DNA of 64,000 nucleotides from Salipiger pentaromativorans. GTDB lineage: Bacteria; Pseudomonadota; Alphaproteobacteria; Rhodobacterales; Rhodobacteraceae. How positions within the stretch are numbered: the stretch's first letter is position 1; every line of letters begins with the position of its first letter. Below, in pieces: positions 42,966-51,435 of the stretch. The DNA lies in the NCBI RefSeq assembly GCF_024721115.1, contig NZ_JAMDHK010000009.1, positions 109,355 to 173,354 on the forward strand. Direction: 5' to 3'. A program made the translations under genes and the position numbers. The notes beneath the pieces were generated by a model that ran no database searches, was not told the DNA's origin, and saw only the letters and a list, made by a program, of their open reading frames with translations.

Positions 42966-43622
42966 ATGGTGAACTTGCGGGCAGAGGGTGCGGGCCTGCC
43001 GACCCATGAAGTGGTGTATCGCCAGGTGCGCGACATGATTCTCTTCGGCGAGCTGGAGCCGGGACAGCCGGTGACGATCCAGGGGCTGGTGGAGGGGCTC
43101 GGGGCGGGCATGACCCCGGTGCGCGAGGCGCTGCGGCGGCTGATCGCCGAAGGGGCGCTGGTGTTTCAGGGCAACCGGCGGATCACCGTTCCGGTGCTGG
43201 ACGCGGCCGCGGTCGAGGAGCTGACGCTGGCGCGCGTGGCGCTTGAGCCGCAATTGGCGCGGCGTGCGGCGCTGCGCTGCGACGACGCGGCGGTGGCACT
43301 GTTGACGGCCACCGACACGCGGCTGGATGCGGCCATCGCCAAGGGCGACGTGCGCGGTTACCTGGTCGAGAATCACCAGTTCCATGCCGAGCTGAATGCG
43401 GTGGCGGGCGCCCCCATACTGACCGATCTGGTCGAAGGGCTCTGGCTGCGCTTCGGACCGTCGCTGCGGGTGGTCTGCGGCCAGTTCGGCACGCGCAACC
43501 TGCCCGACCAGCACAAGGCGATCCTCGCCGCGCTGGCCCGCCGCGACCCGGAGGGGGCCGCCGCGGCCATGCAGGCCGATGTCGCGCAGGGGATGACGCA
43601 GATCGCCGCCGGATTGTCCTGA
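42966..43622 (+). CDS. GntR/FadR-family transcriptional regulator
   Basis: A 218-residue repressor-type protein. The winged helix is at about 10-75 (VVYRQVRDMILFGELEPGQPV, then LGAGMTPVREALRRLIAEGALVF), followed by an all-helical FCD effector domain with ELTLARVALEPQLARRAA, an internal NHQFHAELNAVAG and DQHKAILAALARRD, which carry the metal/carboxylate-ligand His and Asp positions. ATG at 42966 follows AGGAGG. It sits between potF (divergent) and the aminotransferase (downstream, same strand). It probably represses the polyamine locus until a polyamine or catabolic product binds. Confidence 0.9.
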   Translation: MVNLRAEGAGLPTHEVVYRQVRDMILFGELEPGQPVTIQGLVEGLGAGMTPVREALRRLIAEGALVFQGNRRITVPVLDAAAVEELTLARVALEPQLARRAALRCDDAAVALLTATDTRLDAAIAKGDVRGYLVENHQFHAELNAVAGAPILTDLVEGLWLRFGPSLRVVCGQFGTRNLPDQHKAILAALARRDPEGAAAAMQADVAQGMTQIAAGLS

Positions 43623-43640
43623 TTCGATTGACAGGAAATA

Positions 43641-43652
43641 ATTTGATCATAT
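43641..43652 (+). promoter_or_regulatory. Candidate GntR operator, site 2
   Basis: ATTTGATCATAT, 37 bases before the aminotransferase ATG, differing at one base from the palindrome at 42863. The two sites bracket the regulator gene. Confidence 0.5.
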
Positions 43653-43689
43653 TCTGCGCCTCGACCCCCGAAATTCAGGAGACGCGGCC

Positions 43690-45090
43690 ATGACCTTCAT
43701 TTCTCCCAACGCGCCCACAGCCGAGCTGCAGGCGCTGGACTCCGCCCATCACGTGCATCCCTTCACCCATGGTAACGAGCTTGCCAAAAAGGGTGCGCGG
43801 GTGATCACCCGCGCCGAAGGCTCGTGGCTGACCGACAGCGAGGGCGAACGCATTCTCGACGGCATGGCCGGGCTCTGGTGCGTGAATGTGGGCTACGGGC
43901 GCAAGGAACTCGCCGCCGCCGCCGCCCGCCAGATGGAAGAGCTGCCCTATTACAACACCTTCTTCCAGACCACCCATGTGCCCGCGATCCAGCTTTCGGC
44001 GCGGCTGGCGGAGCTGGCGCCGGGCGATCTCAACCACGTCTTCTATGCGTCCTCCGGGTCGGAGGCGAACGACACCAATATCCGCCTGGTGCGCACCTAC
44101 TGGGCCGAAAAGGGCCAGCCCGAGCGCAAGGTGATCATCTCGCGCTGGAACGCCTATCACGGCTCTTCCGTGGGCTCGGCCAGCCTCGGCGGCATGAAGG
44201 GCATGCACGGGCAGGGGGGCGTGATCCCGGATGTGCACCATATCGACCAGCCGCACTGGTGGGCCGAGGGCGGGGACATGAGCCCCGAGGAGTTCGGCCT
44301 GGAGCGCGCCCGCCAGCTCGAAGCTGCCATCGAGGAGATCGGCCCCGAGAAGGTCGCGGCCTTCATCGCAGAGCCGATCCAGGGTGCAGGCGGGGTGATC
44401 ATCCCGCCCGCCAGCTACTGGCCCGAGATCCAGCGCATCGTCGACAAATACGGCATCCTGCTGATCGCCGACGAGGTGATCTGCGGCTTCGGACGCACCG
44501 GCAACTGGTTCGGCTCGCAAACCATGGGGATCACGCCGCATATCATGACCATCGCCAAGGGTCTCAGCTCCGGCTACCAGCCGATCGGCGGGTCGGTGCT
44601 TTGCGACGAGGTGGCCGAGGTCATCGCCAGCACCGAGTTCAACCACGGCTACACCTATTCCGGCCACCCGGTGGCCTGTGCCGTGGCGCTGGAAAACCTG
44701 CGCATCCTCGACGAAGAGAACATCGTGACCCGCGTGCGCGAGGAGACCGGCCCCTATCTGAAAGAGAAGTTCGAATCGCTGACCGATCACCCGCTGGTGG
44801 GCGAGGCGAAGATCGCGGGCTTCATGGGCTCCATCGCGCTGACCCCGGACAAGGCGGCGCGTGCGCCCTTCGCGTCCGAGGCGGGCACCGTGGGCTATAT
44901 CTGCCGCGAGCGCTGCTTCGCCAACAATCTGGTGATGCGCCATGTGGGCGACCGGATGATCATCTCGCCGCCGCTGGTGCTGACCAAGGCCGAGATCGAC
45001 ACCCTCATCGAACGTGCCTGGACCTCGCTCGACGAGTGCCATGCGGCGCTCAAATCCGAAGGGCTCATGGTGGCCGGCCAGCGCGGCTGA
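43690..45090 (+). CDS. Class III aminotransferase, putrescine/diamine-pyruvate type
   Basis: A 466-residue PLP enzyme of the omega-aminotransferase family. It has GMAGLWCVNVGYGRKELAAAA, FYASSGSEANDTNIRLVR (phosphate-cup), AEPIQGAGGVIIPP, ILLIADEVICGFGRTG with the PLP Asp, and the Schiff-base Lys in IAKGLSSGYQPIGG. The subgroup includes putrescine-pyruvate and beta-alanine-pyruvate aminotransferases (SpuC-like). ATG at 43690 with CAGGAGACGCGGCC upstream. Together with the PuuB-like oxidase and Pot transporter it argues for polyamine catabolism. It ends at a bidirectional terminator shared with the rhodanese gene. Confidence 0.9.
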   Translation: MTFISPNAPTAELQALDSAHHVHPFTHGNELAKKGARVITRAEGSWLTDSEGERILDGMAGLWCVNVGYGRKELAAAAARQMEELPYYNTFFQTTHVPAIQLSARLAELAPGDLNHVFYASSGSEANDTNIRLVRTYWAEKGQPERKVIISRWNAYHGSSVGSASLGGMKGMHGQGGVIPDVHHIDQPHWWAEGGDMSPEEFGLERARQLEAAIEEIGPEKVAAFIAEPIQGAGGVIIPPASYWPEIQRIVDKYGILLIADEVICGFGRTGNWFGSQTMGITPHIMTIAKGLSSGYQPIGGSVLCDEVAEVIASTEFNHGYTYSGHPVACAVALENLRILDEENIVTRVREETGPYLKEKFESLTDHPLVGEAKIAGFMGSIALTPDKAARAPFASEAGTVGYICRERCFANNLVMRHVGDRMIISPPLVLTKAEIDTLIERAWTSLDECHAALKSEGLMVAGQRG

Positions 45091-45116
45091 CGGCGCGCCC
45101 GGCGGCCAGGCTGCGG

Positions 45117-45185
45117 TTGCGTATTTATGAAAAAGAAGAAGGGCCAGGATCGCTCTTGGCCCTTCTTCTCTTGTCAAATACGCAA
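45117..45185. terminator. Bidirectional terminator inside a GCGTATTT inverted repeat
   Basis: An inner 12-bp stem (GAAGAAGGGCCA 45135-45146 with TGGCCCTTCTTC 45157-45168) is bracketed by an outer perfect repeat TTGCGTATTT (45117) and AAATACGCAA (45176). On the minus strand the stem is followed by TTTTTC. It lies between convergent genes. The left half matches the element at 39460. Confidence 0.8.
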
Positions 45186-45226
45186 AAAACGGCGCCGGCC
45201 AGAGGTTGCGGCACCAGAGCGATGCG

Positions 45227-45601
45227 TCAGCTCACCAGATGCGGCGCGCCGGTGGCCATGTTGGTGCCGATATAGGGTTTCTTGGCGCCTTTCCATGCGC
45301 CGAACCCGCCTTCCATATGCGCCACACGGGCAAAGCCCGCGTCCAGCGCCGCGCGGGCCACCCGTTCGGAGCGCACGCCCGAACCGCAGTGGAACACGAT
45401 GCGCTTGTCGCTCTGGCCGGGCAGTTTCTCGGCCTTGAAGAAGGACAGCGGCATCAGCAGCGCGCCTTCCACATGTTCGAACATGTATTCCTGCGGCGTG
45501 CGCACGTCGATCAGAACGATCTCGTTCTTCTTGAAGGCCTCATCGACCTCTTCGACGGTCCAGGTTTCGAGGATGCCGTCGCCGACCTGTTCGGTTTTCA
45601 T
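45227..45601 (-). CDS. Rhodanese-like sulfurtransferase domain protein
   Basis: A 124-residue single-domain rhodanese. It contains VLIDVRTPQEYMFEHVEGALLMPL and the active loop FHCGSGVRSERVA, with the catalytic Cys in CGSGVR, then GFARVAHMEGGFGAWK. Such enzymes move sulfane sulfur from thiosulfate or persulfides to acceptors; the small stand-alone form is cytosolic. ATG at 45601 follows AAAGGAATTGCGCC. A longer upstream reading is Arg-rich and not rhodanese-like. Divergent from puuD across about 290 bases that hold no other gene. Confidence 0.9.
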   Translation of the reverse strand: MKTEQVGDGILETWTVEEVDEAFKKNEIVLIDVRTPQEYMFEHVEGALLMPLSFFKAEKLPGQSDKRIVFHCGSGVRSERVARAALDAGFARVAHMEGGFGAWKGAKKPYIGTNMATGAPHLVS

Positions 45602-45892
45602 GGCGCAATTCCTTTCGGGCGTTGTGAAGCGTGATTGTCTAAGTAAGTGCGTCTCGGACGGCTGTCGCGCAAGGGGGCGTATTCTGCGACGCGGCATCGC
45701 GCCGCGTGTTTCGGCGCGCGAGATGGTCACCGGGCGGGCAGAACGCCTGTGAAATGTGCCGGCGCGGCGCAGGGGGGCGGTTTTCCGGATGCATTTCGCG
45801 CAAAACTGGGTTTTCTAAAGGAAACGGTCGTTTGCGCGGGATGCGCCGGACGGACGGAAAAACCTAGAAGAAAAAGAAGACGGAGACGGGAC

Positions 45893-47119
45893 ATGATCAA
45901 TTTCTTGGCGGCCGAGGCCTGGGTGGAATTTGCGGTGCGCTGGCTGCATGTCATCACCGGGATCGCCTGGATCGGGTCTTCGTTCTATTTCATCGCACTC
46001 GATCTGGGTCTGCACCGCGACCGCAATCTCGCCTCGGGGGCGGATGGCGAGGAATGGCAGGTTCATGGCGGCGGCTTCTACCATATCCAGAAATATCTCG
46101 TGGCGCCCGCGAACATGCCGGACGATCTTGTCTGGTTCAAATGGGAAAGCTACGTGACCTGGCTTTCCGGCTTCGCCATGCTGATCCTGGTCTATTACCT
46201 GGGCGCCGAGTTCTATCTCGTCGATCCCGAGGTTCTGGATATTCCGATCTGGGCCGGGATCGTGATCTCGCTCCTGTCGCTGAGCATCGGCTGGATCGCC
46301 TATGACCTGCTCTGCAAATCGAAATTCGGCGAGGACAACACCCGCCTGATGCTGTTCCTCTTCGTGGTGCTTGTGATCATGGCCTGGGGCTATACGCAGG
46401 TTTTCACCGGCCGCGCCGCGCTGCTGCATCTGGGCGCCTTCACCGCGACGATCATGACCGCCAACGTGTTCTTCGTGATTATCCCGAACCAGAAGATCGT
46501 GGTCGAGGACCTGAAGGCCGGCCGCTCCCCGGATCCCAAATACGGCAAGATCGCCAAGCAGCGCTCGACCCATAACAACTATCTGACGCTGCCGGTGCTG
46601 TTCCTGATGCTGTCCAACCACTACCCGCTGGCTTTTGCCAGCGAGTATAACTGGATCATCGCCAGCCTTGTCTTCCTGATGGGCGTCACCATCCGGCATT
46701 TCTTCAACTCCATGCATGCGCGCAAGGGCACGCCCTACTGGACCTGGCTGGTCACGGCGCTGCTCTTCATCGCGATCATGTGGCTGTCCACGCTGGATCT
46801 GCCGGGCGAGTCGGATTGGGAGGCCGAAGCGCAGGGGGCGACGCTGCGCTATGCGCAGGCCGAAGGCTTTGAAGAGGTGCAGGACATCGTGCTGGGCCGC
46901 TGTTCCATGTGCCACAGCGCCGAGCCGGGCTGGGACGGGCTCGCCTGGGCGCCCAAGGGCGTGCATTTGGACAGCGCGCAGGGCATCGCGGCCAATGCCA
47001 AGGCGATCTATCTTCAGGCCGGGCTGAGCCGGGCCATGCCGCCTGCCAACCTGTCCTTCATGGAGGACGGCGAACGCGAGGTCATCCGCCGCTGGTTCGA
47101 AGCGGCGAGCGAGGGCTGA
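45893..47119 (+). CDS. puuD: Urate hydroxylase PuuD with C-terminal cytochrome c
   Basis: A 408-residue inner-membrane protein that oxidises urate to 5-hydroxyisourate in purine breakdown. The N-terminal 300 residues contain about eight helices with conserved His (WLHVITGIAWIGSSFYFIALD, GGGFYHIQKY, THNNYLTLPVLFLMLSNHYP, IRHFFNSMHARK). The C-terminal domain binds haem at CSMCH (337-341), with Met in RAMPPANLSFM as likely sixth ligand. ATG at 45893 has GGAGACGGG upstream; the track upstream in the same frame is not conserved. Electrons presumably pass to the respiratory chain. No other purine gene is in the window. Confidence 0.93.
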   Translation: MINFLAAEAWVEFAVRWLHVITGIAWIGSSFYFIALDLGLHRDRNLASGADGEEWQVHGGGFYHIQKYLVAPANMPDDLVWFKWESYVTWLSGFAMLILVYYLGAEFYLVDPEVLDIPIWAGIVISLLSLSIGWIAYDLLCKSKFGEDNTRLMLFLFVVLVIMAWGYTQVFTGRAALLHLGAFTATIMTANVFFVIIPNQKIVVEDLKAGRSPDPKYGKIAKQRSTHNNYLTLPVLFLMLSNHYPLAFASEYNWIIASLVFLMGVTIRHFFNSMHARKGTPYWTWLVTALLFIAIMWLSTLDLPGESDWEAEAQGATLRYAQAEGFEEVQDIVLGRCSMCHSAEPGWDGLAWAPKGVHLDSAQGIAANAKAIYLQAGLSRAMPPANLSFMEDGEREVIRRWFEAASEG

Positions 47120-47126
47120 CCGCTCT

Positions 47127-47234
47127 TTACTCGGCGTCCTTGAAGACCGCCGATACCGGGCGGAACCAGGTTTGTGCAAAGCTCTGGCCGTAAAGCGCGG
47201 CGATGGTTTCATAGGCGAAGCGGGTTACGGGCAT
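47127..47234 (-). CDS. Uncharacterised 35-residue protein
   Basis: A 35-codon ORF from ATG 47234 to TAA 47127, with AGAGGAGG six bases upstream, one of the best ribosome sites in the window. The peptide starts MPVTRFAYETIAALYGQ and ends PVSAVFKDAE. It has two aromatic-rich halves (FAYETIAALYG, AQTWFRPV) and no obvious membrane helix. It is convergent with puuD, seven bases between stops, and divergent from mutL. Codon use matches neighbours. I know no family for it. A genuine small protein is likely from the ribosome site and compact fit. Confidence 0.6.
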   Translation of the reverse strand: MPVTRFAYETIAALYGQSFAQTWFRPVSAVFKDAE

Positions 47235-47413
47235 CTCGGCCTCCTCTGACTGCTCCCGGAGTAACGCAACAATGCTGCGTCATTCCGTGTTAAATCTTTG
47301 CATTTATTTCCCCTTCGAGCCAAGTGCGACTTTGGTTTCATGCTCGGGCACCGCAGTGATGCGCTGCGATTCCCCCGTTTCAGAATCGCGGCGGCTCTGC
47401 TAGGTTTTGTAGG

Positions 47414-49261
47414 ATGAATACTTGCAGCCCCAATATGCGCCCTGTCATCCGTCAGCTCGACGAGGCCGCGATCAACCGGATCGCGGCGGGGGAGGTCGTG
47501 GAGCGGCCCGCCTCCGCGGTGAAGGAGCTGGTGGAAAACGCCATCGACGCGGGCGCGCGGCGGATCACGGTCGAGGTGGCGGACGGTGGCAAGACGCTGA
47601 TCCGGGTCAGCGACGACGGCTGCGGCATGAGCGCCGAAGAGCTGCCGTTGGCGCTGTCGCGCCATGCCACCTCCAAGATCGACGGCAGCGATCTCTTGAA
47701 CATCCACAGCTTCGGATTCCGCGGCGAGGCGCTGCCCTCGCTGGGCGCTGTCGGTCGACTGACGATCCAGAGCCGCGCCGCGGGCGAGGAAGGGGCCGAG
47801 ATCTCGGTCTCCGGCGGCAAGATGACGCCGGCCAAGCCCTGCGCGCTGAACGGCGGCACGGTGGTGACGCTGCGCGATTTGTTTTTCGCCACGCCGGCGC
47901 GGCTGAAATTCCTGCGCAGCGACCGCGCCGAGCAGCAGGCGATTTCCGATGTGATCAAGCGGCTGGCCATGGCCGAGCCTTCGGTGGGCTTTACCCTGCG
48001 CGATGTGAGCGAGGGCAAGGACCGGGTGAGTTTCCGCGCCGATCCCTGCTCGGGCGATCTCTTCGACGCGCTGCGCGGGCGGCTGGCGCAGGTGATGGGG
48101 GCGGAGTTCACCGACAATGCGCTTTCCGTCGATGCCGAGCGCGAGGGGTTCCGGCTGACCGGTCTCGCGGCGCTGCCGACCTATTCGCGGGGCACCTCGG
48201 TGGCGCAGTATCTCTTCGTCAACGGGCGCCCGGTTCAGGACAAGCTGCTGCATGGCGCGCTGCGCGGCGCCTATGCGGATTTCCTCAGCCGCGAGCGGCA
48301 CCCGGCGGTGGCGCTGTTTGTCGATTGCGACCCGCACAAGGTGGATGTGAACGTGCACCCGGCGAAATCCGAGGTGCGGTTCCGCGATCCCGGCGTGGTG
48401 CGCGGGCTGATCGTCTCGGCGCTGCGCCACGCGCTGGCCGAGGCCGGGCACCGGGCGTCGAGCACCGTGGCGGGCGCCACGCTGGGGGCGATGCGGCCGG
48501 AACCGGTGGCTCCGCGCGTCTATCAGATGGACCGGCCCTCGCAGGGGGCGCTCTCCACCGCCTGGCGGGCGCAGGCGCCGATGCCGGCACCGCAGCCCGA
48601 GGCGGGGTTCGCCGAGATGGCGCAGGCCTATTCCGGCCGTGTCGATCCGGTCGAAGAGGCGCCGCAAGGCGCCGATGAGACGCTGCCGCTTGGCGCCGCG
48701 CGCGGCCAGGTGCATGAGAATTACATCATCGCCCAGACCGGGGACGGCATCGTCATCGTCGATCAGCATGCCGCGCATGAACGTCTCGTCTATGAAAAGC
48801 TGAAACGCCAGATGGCCGAGCGCGGCGTCGCCGCCCAGGCGCTGCTGATCCCCGAAATCGTCGAATTCTCTGCCGACGATCTTGTGCGCCTGCTCTCTAT
48901 TTCCGAGGAGCTCGCCCGCATGGGGCTCACTGTCGAGCCGTTCGGAGGCGGCGCCGTCGCGGTGCGCGAGACCCCGGCCATTCTCGGCGAGGTCAATGCC
49001 AAGGCGCTGCTCGGCGATGTTCTCGACGAGCTTGCCGATTACGGCAGTTCCCAGCTTGTCCAGGAGAAGATCGAGGCGATCCTGTCGCGTGTCGCCTGTC
49101 ACGGTTCGATCCGGTCGGGCCGCCGGATGCGCGCCGAAGAGATGAACGCGCTCCTGCGCGAGATGGAGGCAACGCCGCATTCCGGCCAATGCAACCATGG
49201 CCGGCCGACCTATGTGGAACTGAAACTCTCCGACATCGAGCGGCTGTTCGGGCGCACATGA
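47414..49261 (+). CDS. mutL: DNA mismatch repair protein MutL
   Basis: Couples MutS mismatch recognition to strand removal. 615 residues. The GHKL ATPase N-terminus has [29 protein letters not shown] and [14 protein letters not shown] transducer domain reaches about 330, then a Pro/Ala linker, and the C-terminal dimer domain has the endonuclease motif [12 protein letters not shown] (DQHA-x2-E-x4-E), ACHGSIRSG and [11 protein letters not shown]. So this MutL probably nicks DNA, as expected in a bacterium without MutH. Start is ATG 47414 or 47435; neither has a strong ribosome site. The stop overlaps the rmuC start as ATGA. Confidence 0.96.
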   Translation: MNTCSPNMRPVIRQLDEAAINRIAAGEVVERPASAVKELVENAIDAGARRITVEVADGGKTLIRVSDDGCGMSAEELPLALSRHATSKIDGSDLLNIHSFGFRGEALPSLGAVGRLTIQSRAAGEEGAEISVSGGKMTPAKPCALNGGTVVTLRDLFFATPARLKFLRSDRAEQQAISDVIKRLAMAEPSVGFTLRDVSEGKDRVSFRADPCSGDLFDALRGRLAQVMGAEFTDNALSVDAEREGFRLTGLAALPTYSRGTSVAQYLFVNGRPVQDKLLHGALRGAYADFLSRERHPAVALFVDCDPHKVDVNVHPAKSEVRFRDPGVVRGLIVSALRHALAEAGHRASSTVAGATLGAMRPEPVAPRVYQMDRPSQGALSTAWRAQAPMPAPQPEAGFAEMAQAYSGRVDPVEEAPQGADETLPLGAARGQVHENYIIAQTGDGIVIVDQHAAHERLVYEKLKRQMAERGVAAQALLIPEIVEFSADDLVRLLSISEELARMGLTVEPFGGGAVAVRETPAILGEVNAKALLGDVLDELADYGSSQLVQEKIEAILSRVACHGSIRSGRRMRAEEMNALLREMEATPHSGQCNHGRPTYVELKLSDIERLFGRT

Positions 49262-50394
49262 GCGATCTCGGCGGGGTCACGGTCGCGCTGGACGACCCGC
49301 GCCTCTGGGCGGGCCTGGCGCTGGCGGCGCTGCTGCTGGTCCTGTTTCTGGCGATCCGCGCTGCCAACCGCGCCGCGAGTCTGGCGCAGCCGCTGGCGCA
49401 GCTCAATGCCCGCGTGCATGCGCTGGGCGAGGGGCAGGAGCGGCTGGCGGGCGGGTTGCACCACGTCACCGAGGCGCAGCTTCAAAGCCAGACCGCCATG
49501 CTGGAACTGATGGAGCGGCGGCTGGCCGAGGTGCAGGGCCATATGTCGGAAAGCCTGCACGGCACCGCCCGCCGTACCGCCCACAGCCTCGGCGAGTTGC
49601 AGGAACGGCTGAAACTCATCGACCGCGCGCAGGAGAATATCTCGCGGCTTTCGGGCGACGTGCTGTCGCTTCAGGACATCCTGTCGAACAAGCAGACGCG
49701 CGGCGCCTTTGGCGAGATCCAGCTCACCGACATCGTCGGCAAGGCGCTGCCGCCGGACAGCTATACCCTTCAGGCGACGCTGTCGAACGGGCGCCGGGCC
49801 GATTGCCTGATCCACATGCCCGAGCCGCCGGGCCCCATCGTCATCGACGCGAAATTCCCGCTCGAAGCCTATGAGGCGCTGATGCGGGCCGAGATGGGCG
49901 ACAGCCGCACGCGCGCGGCGCAGGCCTTTCGCCTCTCGGTGCGCAAGCACCTGCGCGACATCGCAGAGCGCTATGTGATCGAGGGCGAGACCGCCGACTC
50001 GGCGCTGATGTTCCTGCCTTCGGAGGCGGTCTATGCCGAGTTGCACGCCAACCACCCGGAGGTGGTGCGCGAAGGCTTCAAGCTGCGGGTCTGGATCGTC
50101 TCGCCCACCACCTGCATGGCCACGCTTAACACGCTGCGCGCGGTGCTCAAGGATGCGCGGATGCGCGAGCAGGCGGGGGCGATCCGGCGCGAGCTGGCGC
50201 TGCTGAACACGGATGTCGAACGGCTGGGCGCGCGGGTGGAGAATCTCGACCGGCATTTCGCCCAGGCCGCCCGGGATGTGTCCGAAATCCGCATCAGCGC
50301 CGACAAGGCGGGCCGGCGCGCGCGCAGGCTCGACGATTTCGATTTCGAGGACCGGCGCGCCGACACGGTGGTGCCGCTGCCGCGCAATTCCTGA
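49258..50394 (+). CDS. rmuC: DNA recombination protein RmuC homologue
   Basis: A 378-residue RmuC-family protein. An N-terminal membrane helix ([21 protein letters not shown]) leads into a coiled coil of about 100 residues. The nuclease-fold domain follows: [20 protein letters not shown], then [15 protein letters not shown] with the PD-(D/E)xK-like core, and [15 protein letters not shown] basic tail ends in [11 protein letters not shown]. Proposed to limit inversions at repeats; its biochemical role is not established. The ATG overlaps the mutL stop, so the two repair genes are translationally coupled. Confidence 0.9.
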   Translation: MSDLGGVTVALDDPRLWAGLALAALLLVLFLAIRAANRAASLAQPLAQLNARVHALGEGQERLAGGLHHVTEAQLQSQTAMLELMERRLAEVQGHMSESLHGTARRTAHSLGELQERLKLIDRAQENISRLSGDVLSLQDILSNKQTRGAFGEIQLTDIVGKALPPDSYTLQATLSNGRRADCLIHMPEPPGPIVIDAKFPLEAYEALMRAEMGDSRTRAAQAFRLSVRKHLRDIAERYVIEGETADSALMFLPSEAVYAELHANHPEVVREGFKLRVWIVSPTTCMATLNTLRAVLKDARMREQAGAIRRELALLNTDVERLGARVENLDRHFAQAARDVSEIRISADKAGRRARRLDDFDFEDRRADTVVPLPRNS

Positions 50395-50555
50395 GCCCGC
50401 GCGGACGCCGCGCTCTTCCCACCGGATGAATTCTTACGTATTGCGGATCGGACATGTTTTGCCAGACGGGCCATCCTGCCGTATTCTTGCGCAAGATCAA
50501 GGACGGGAGGCCGGCCCGCGCCCATGCTGCCGGGCCAGATAGAGGAGACGGGGAA

Positions 50556-50885
50556 ATGGAAGAGATCAGTGTCCGTAAGGTCGCCCATGTGATCCTGCTG
50601 GCGCGCGAGATCGACCGCGGCGAAGGCGAGCTGCGCGGGATCATCGACCAGATGACCGAAGAGGAACAGGCCGCGTTGGTCGCGATCATGTGGATCGGCC
50701 GCGACGCGTTCGATGCCGACGAATGGGCCGAGGCCTATGCGACCGCCGTCGCCGAAGCCTCGACACCTACGGCCGACTACCTGATCGGCACGCCGCATGT
50801 GGCCGACCATCTCGAAGCGGGCCTCGAAGCGCTGGGCTACGATTCCTCCGACGAGGAAGATGAGCTGCTGCGCCGCGGCGCCTGA
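50556..50885 (+). CDS. DUF3775 family protein
   Basis: A 109-residue cytosolic protein matching the alphaproteobacterial DUF3775 pattern: ISVRKVAHVILLAREIDRGEGELRGIIDQMTEEEQAALVAIMWIGRDAFDADEW. The N-terminal half is helical. The C-terminus is acidic (DSSDEEDELLRR). ATG at 50556 follows AGAGGAGACGGGGAA; the longer upstream frame is not conserved. It is separate from rmuC by 161 bases and convergent with the CZB gene. Function unknown. Confidence 0.85.
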   Translation: MEEISVRKVAHVILLAREIDRGEGELRGIIDQMTEEEQAALVAIMWIGRDAFDADEWAEAYATAVAEASTPTADYLIGTPHVADHLEAGLEALGYDSSDEEDELLRRGA

Positions 50886-50918
50886 GCCTGAGTCTAAGCC
50901 CGGCGATCCGCCTCCCTG

Positions 50919-51317
50919 TCAGGAGGCGGGGGCGTGTACTGCGCCCAGCCGCAGTTCCGAGCGCCAGAGAGCCAGCGCCGAGACCAGCTTGTCGGATTTC
51001 TGCTTGTAAAGGCCGTGCATCATGTCGAGAGCCTGGTCGGTCTGGTTCTCGGCAATCAGCGCTGCCACGTCGCCGGCGATCTCGTGAAACTCCTTGTGCA
51101 GCCGGTAGACGACCTGCCATGGTTTGCCGGCGCGGATCTGCGGGGTCATACTGGGGTCGTCCAGCCATCTTCCGAAGGCACAGCCCTGGCAGTTTCCGAT
51201 CATCGCGGGGGAAACGTCGAGCCGCCCGGTGGAGGCGGCCTTGAACAGACGGACTTTCCATTCAACATGTTTGCGGATCGCATCGCCAAGGGCGGCGTCG
51301 ATGTCAGCTTCGGTCAT
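50919..51317 (-). CDS. Stand-alone CZB (chemoreceptor zinc-binding) protein
   Basis: A 132-residue protein made of a single CZB domain. HVEWKVRLFKAA supplies the first His, NCQGCAFGRWLDD the Cys, and YRLHKEFHEIAGDVAAL the last two His, the usual HCHH zinc site. CZB domains normally regulate chemoreceptors or diguanylate cyclases such as E. coli DgcZ by zinc occupancy. Here there is no partner domain, so it may act in trans on a receptor or c-di-GMP enzyme elsewhere. ATG at 51317 with CAGGAGACGAC upstream. Convergent with DUF3775 and downstream of dinB. Confidence 0.88.
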   Translation of the reverse strand: MTEADIDAALGDAIRKHVEWKVRLFKAASTGRLDVSPAMIGNCQGCAFGRWLDDPSMTPQIRAGKPWQVVYRLHKEFHEIAGDVAALIAENQTDQALDMMHGLYKQKSDKLVSALALWRSELRLGAVHAPAS

Positions 51318-51435
51318 TGTCGTCTCCTGAAGCGCCCCACTAGGCGAATGTGACGCAAAGACCTTTCCCCTCTGCTAGAGCCGGAGGGCTTCCGGATGGC
51401 GGCCGCGGTCAGGTCACCTGGCGCAACACCGGTCG

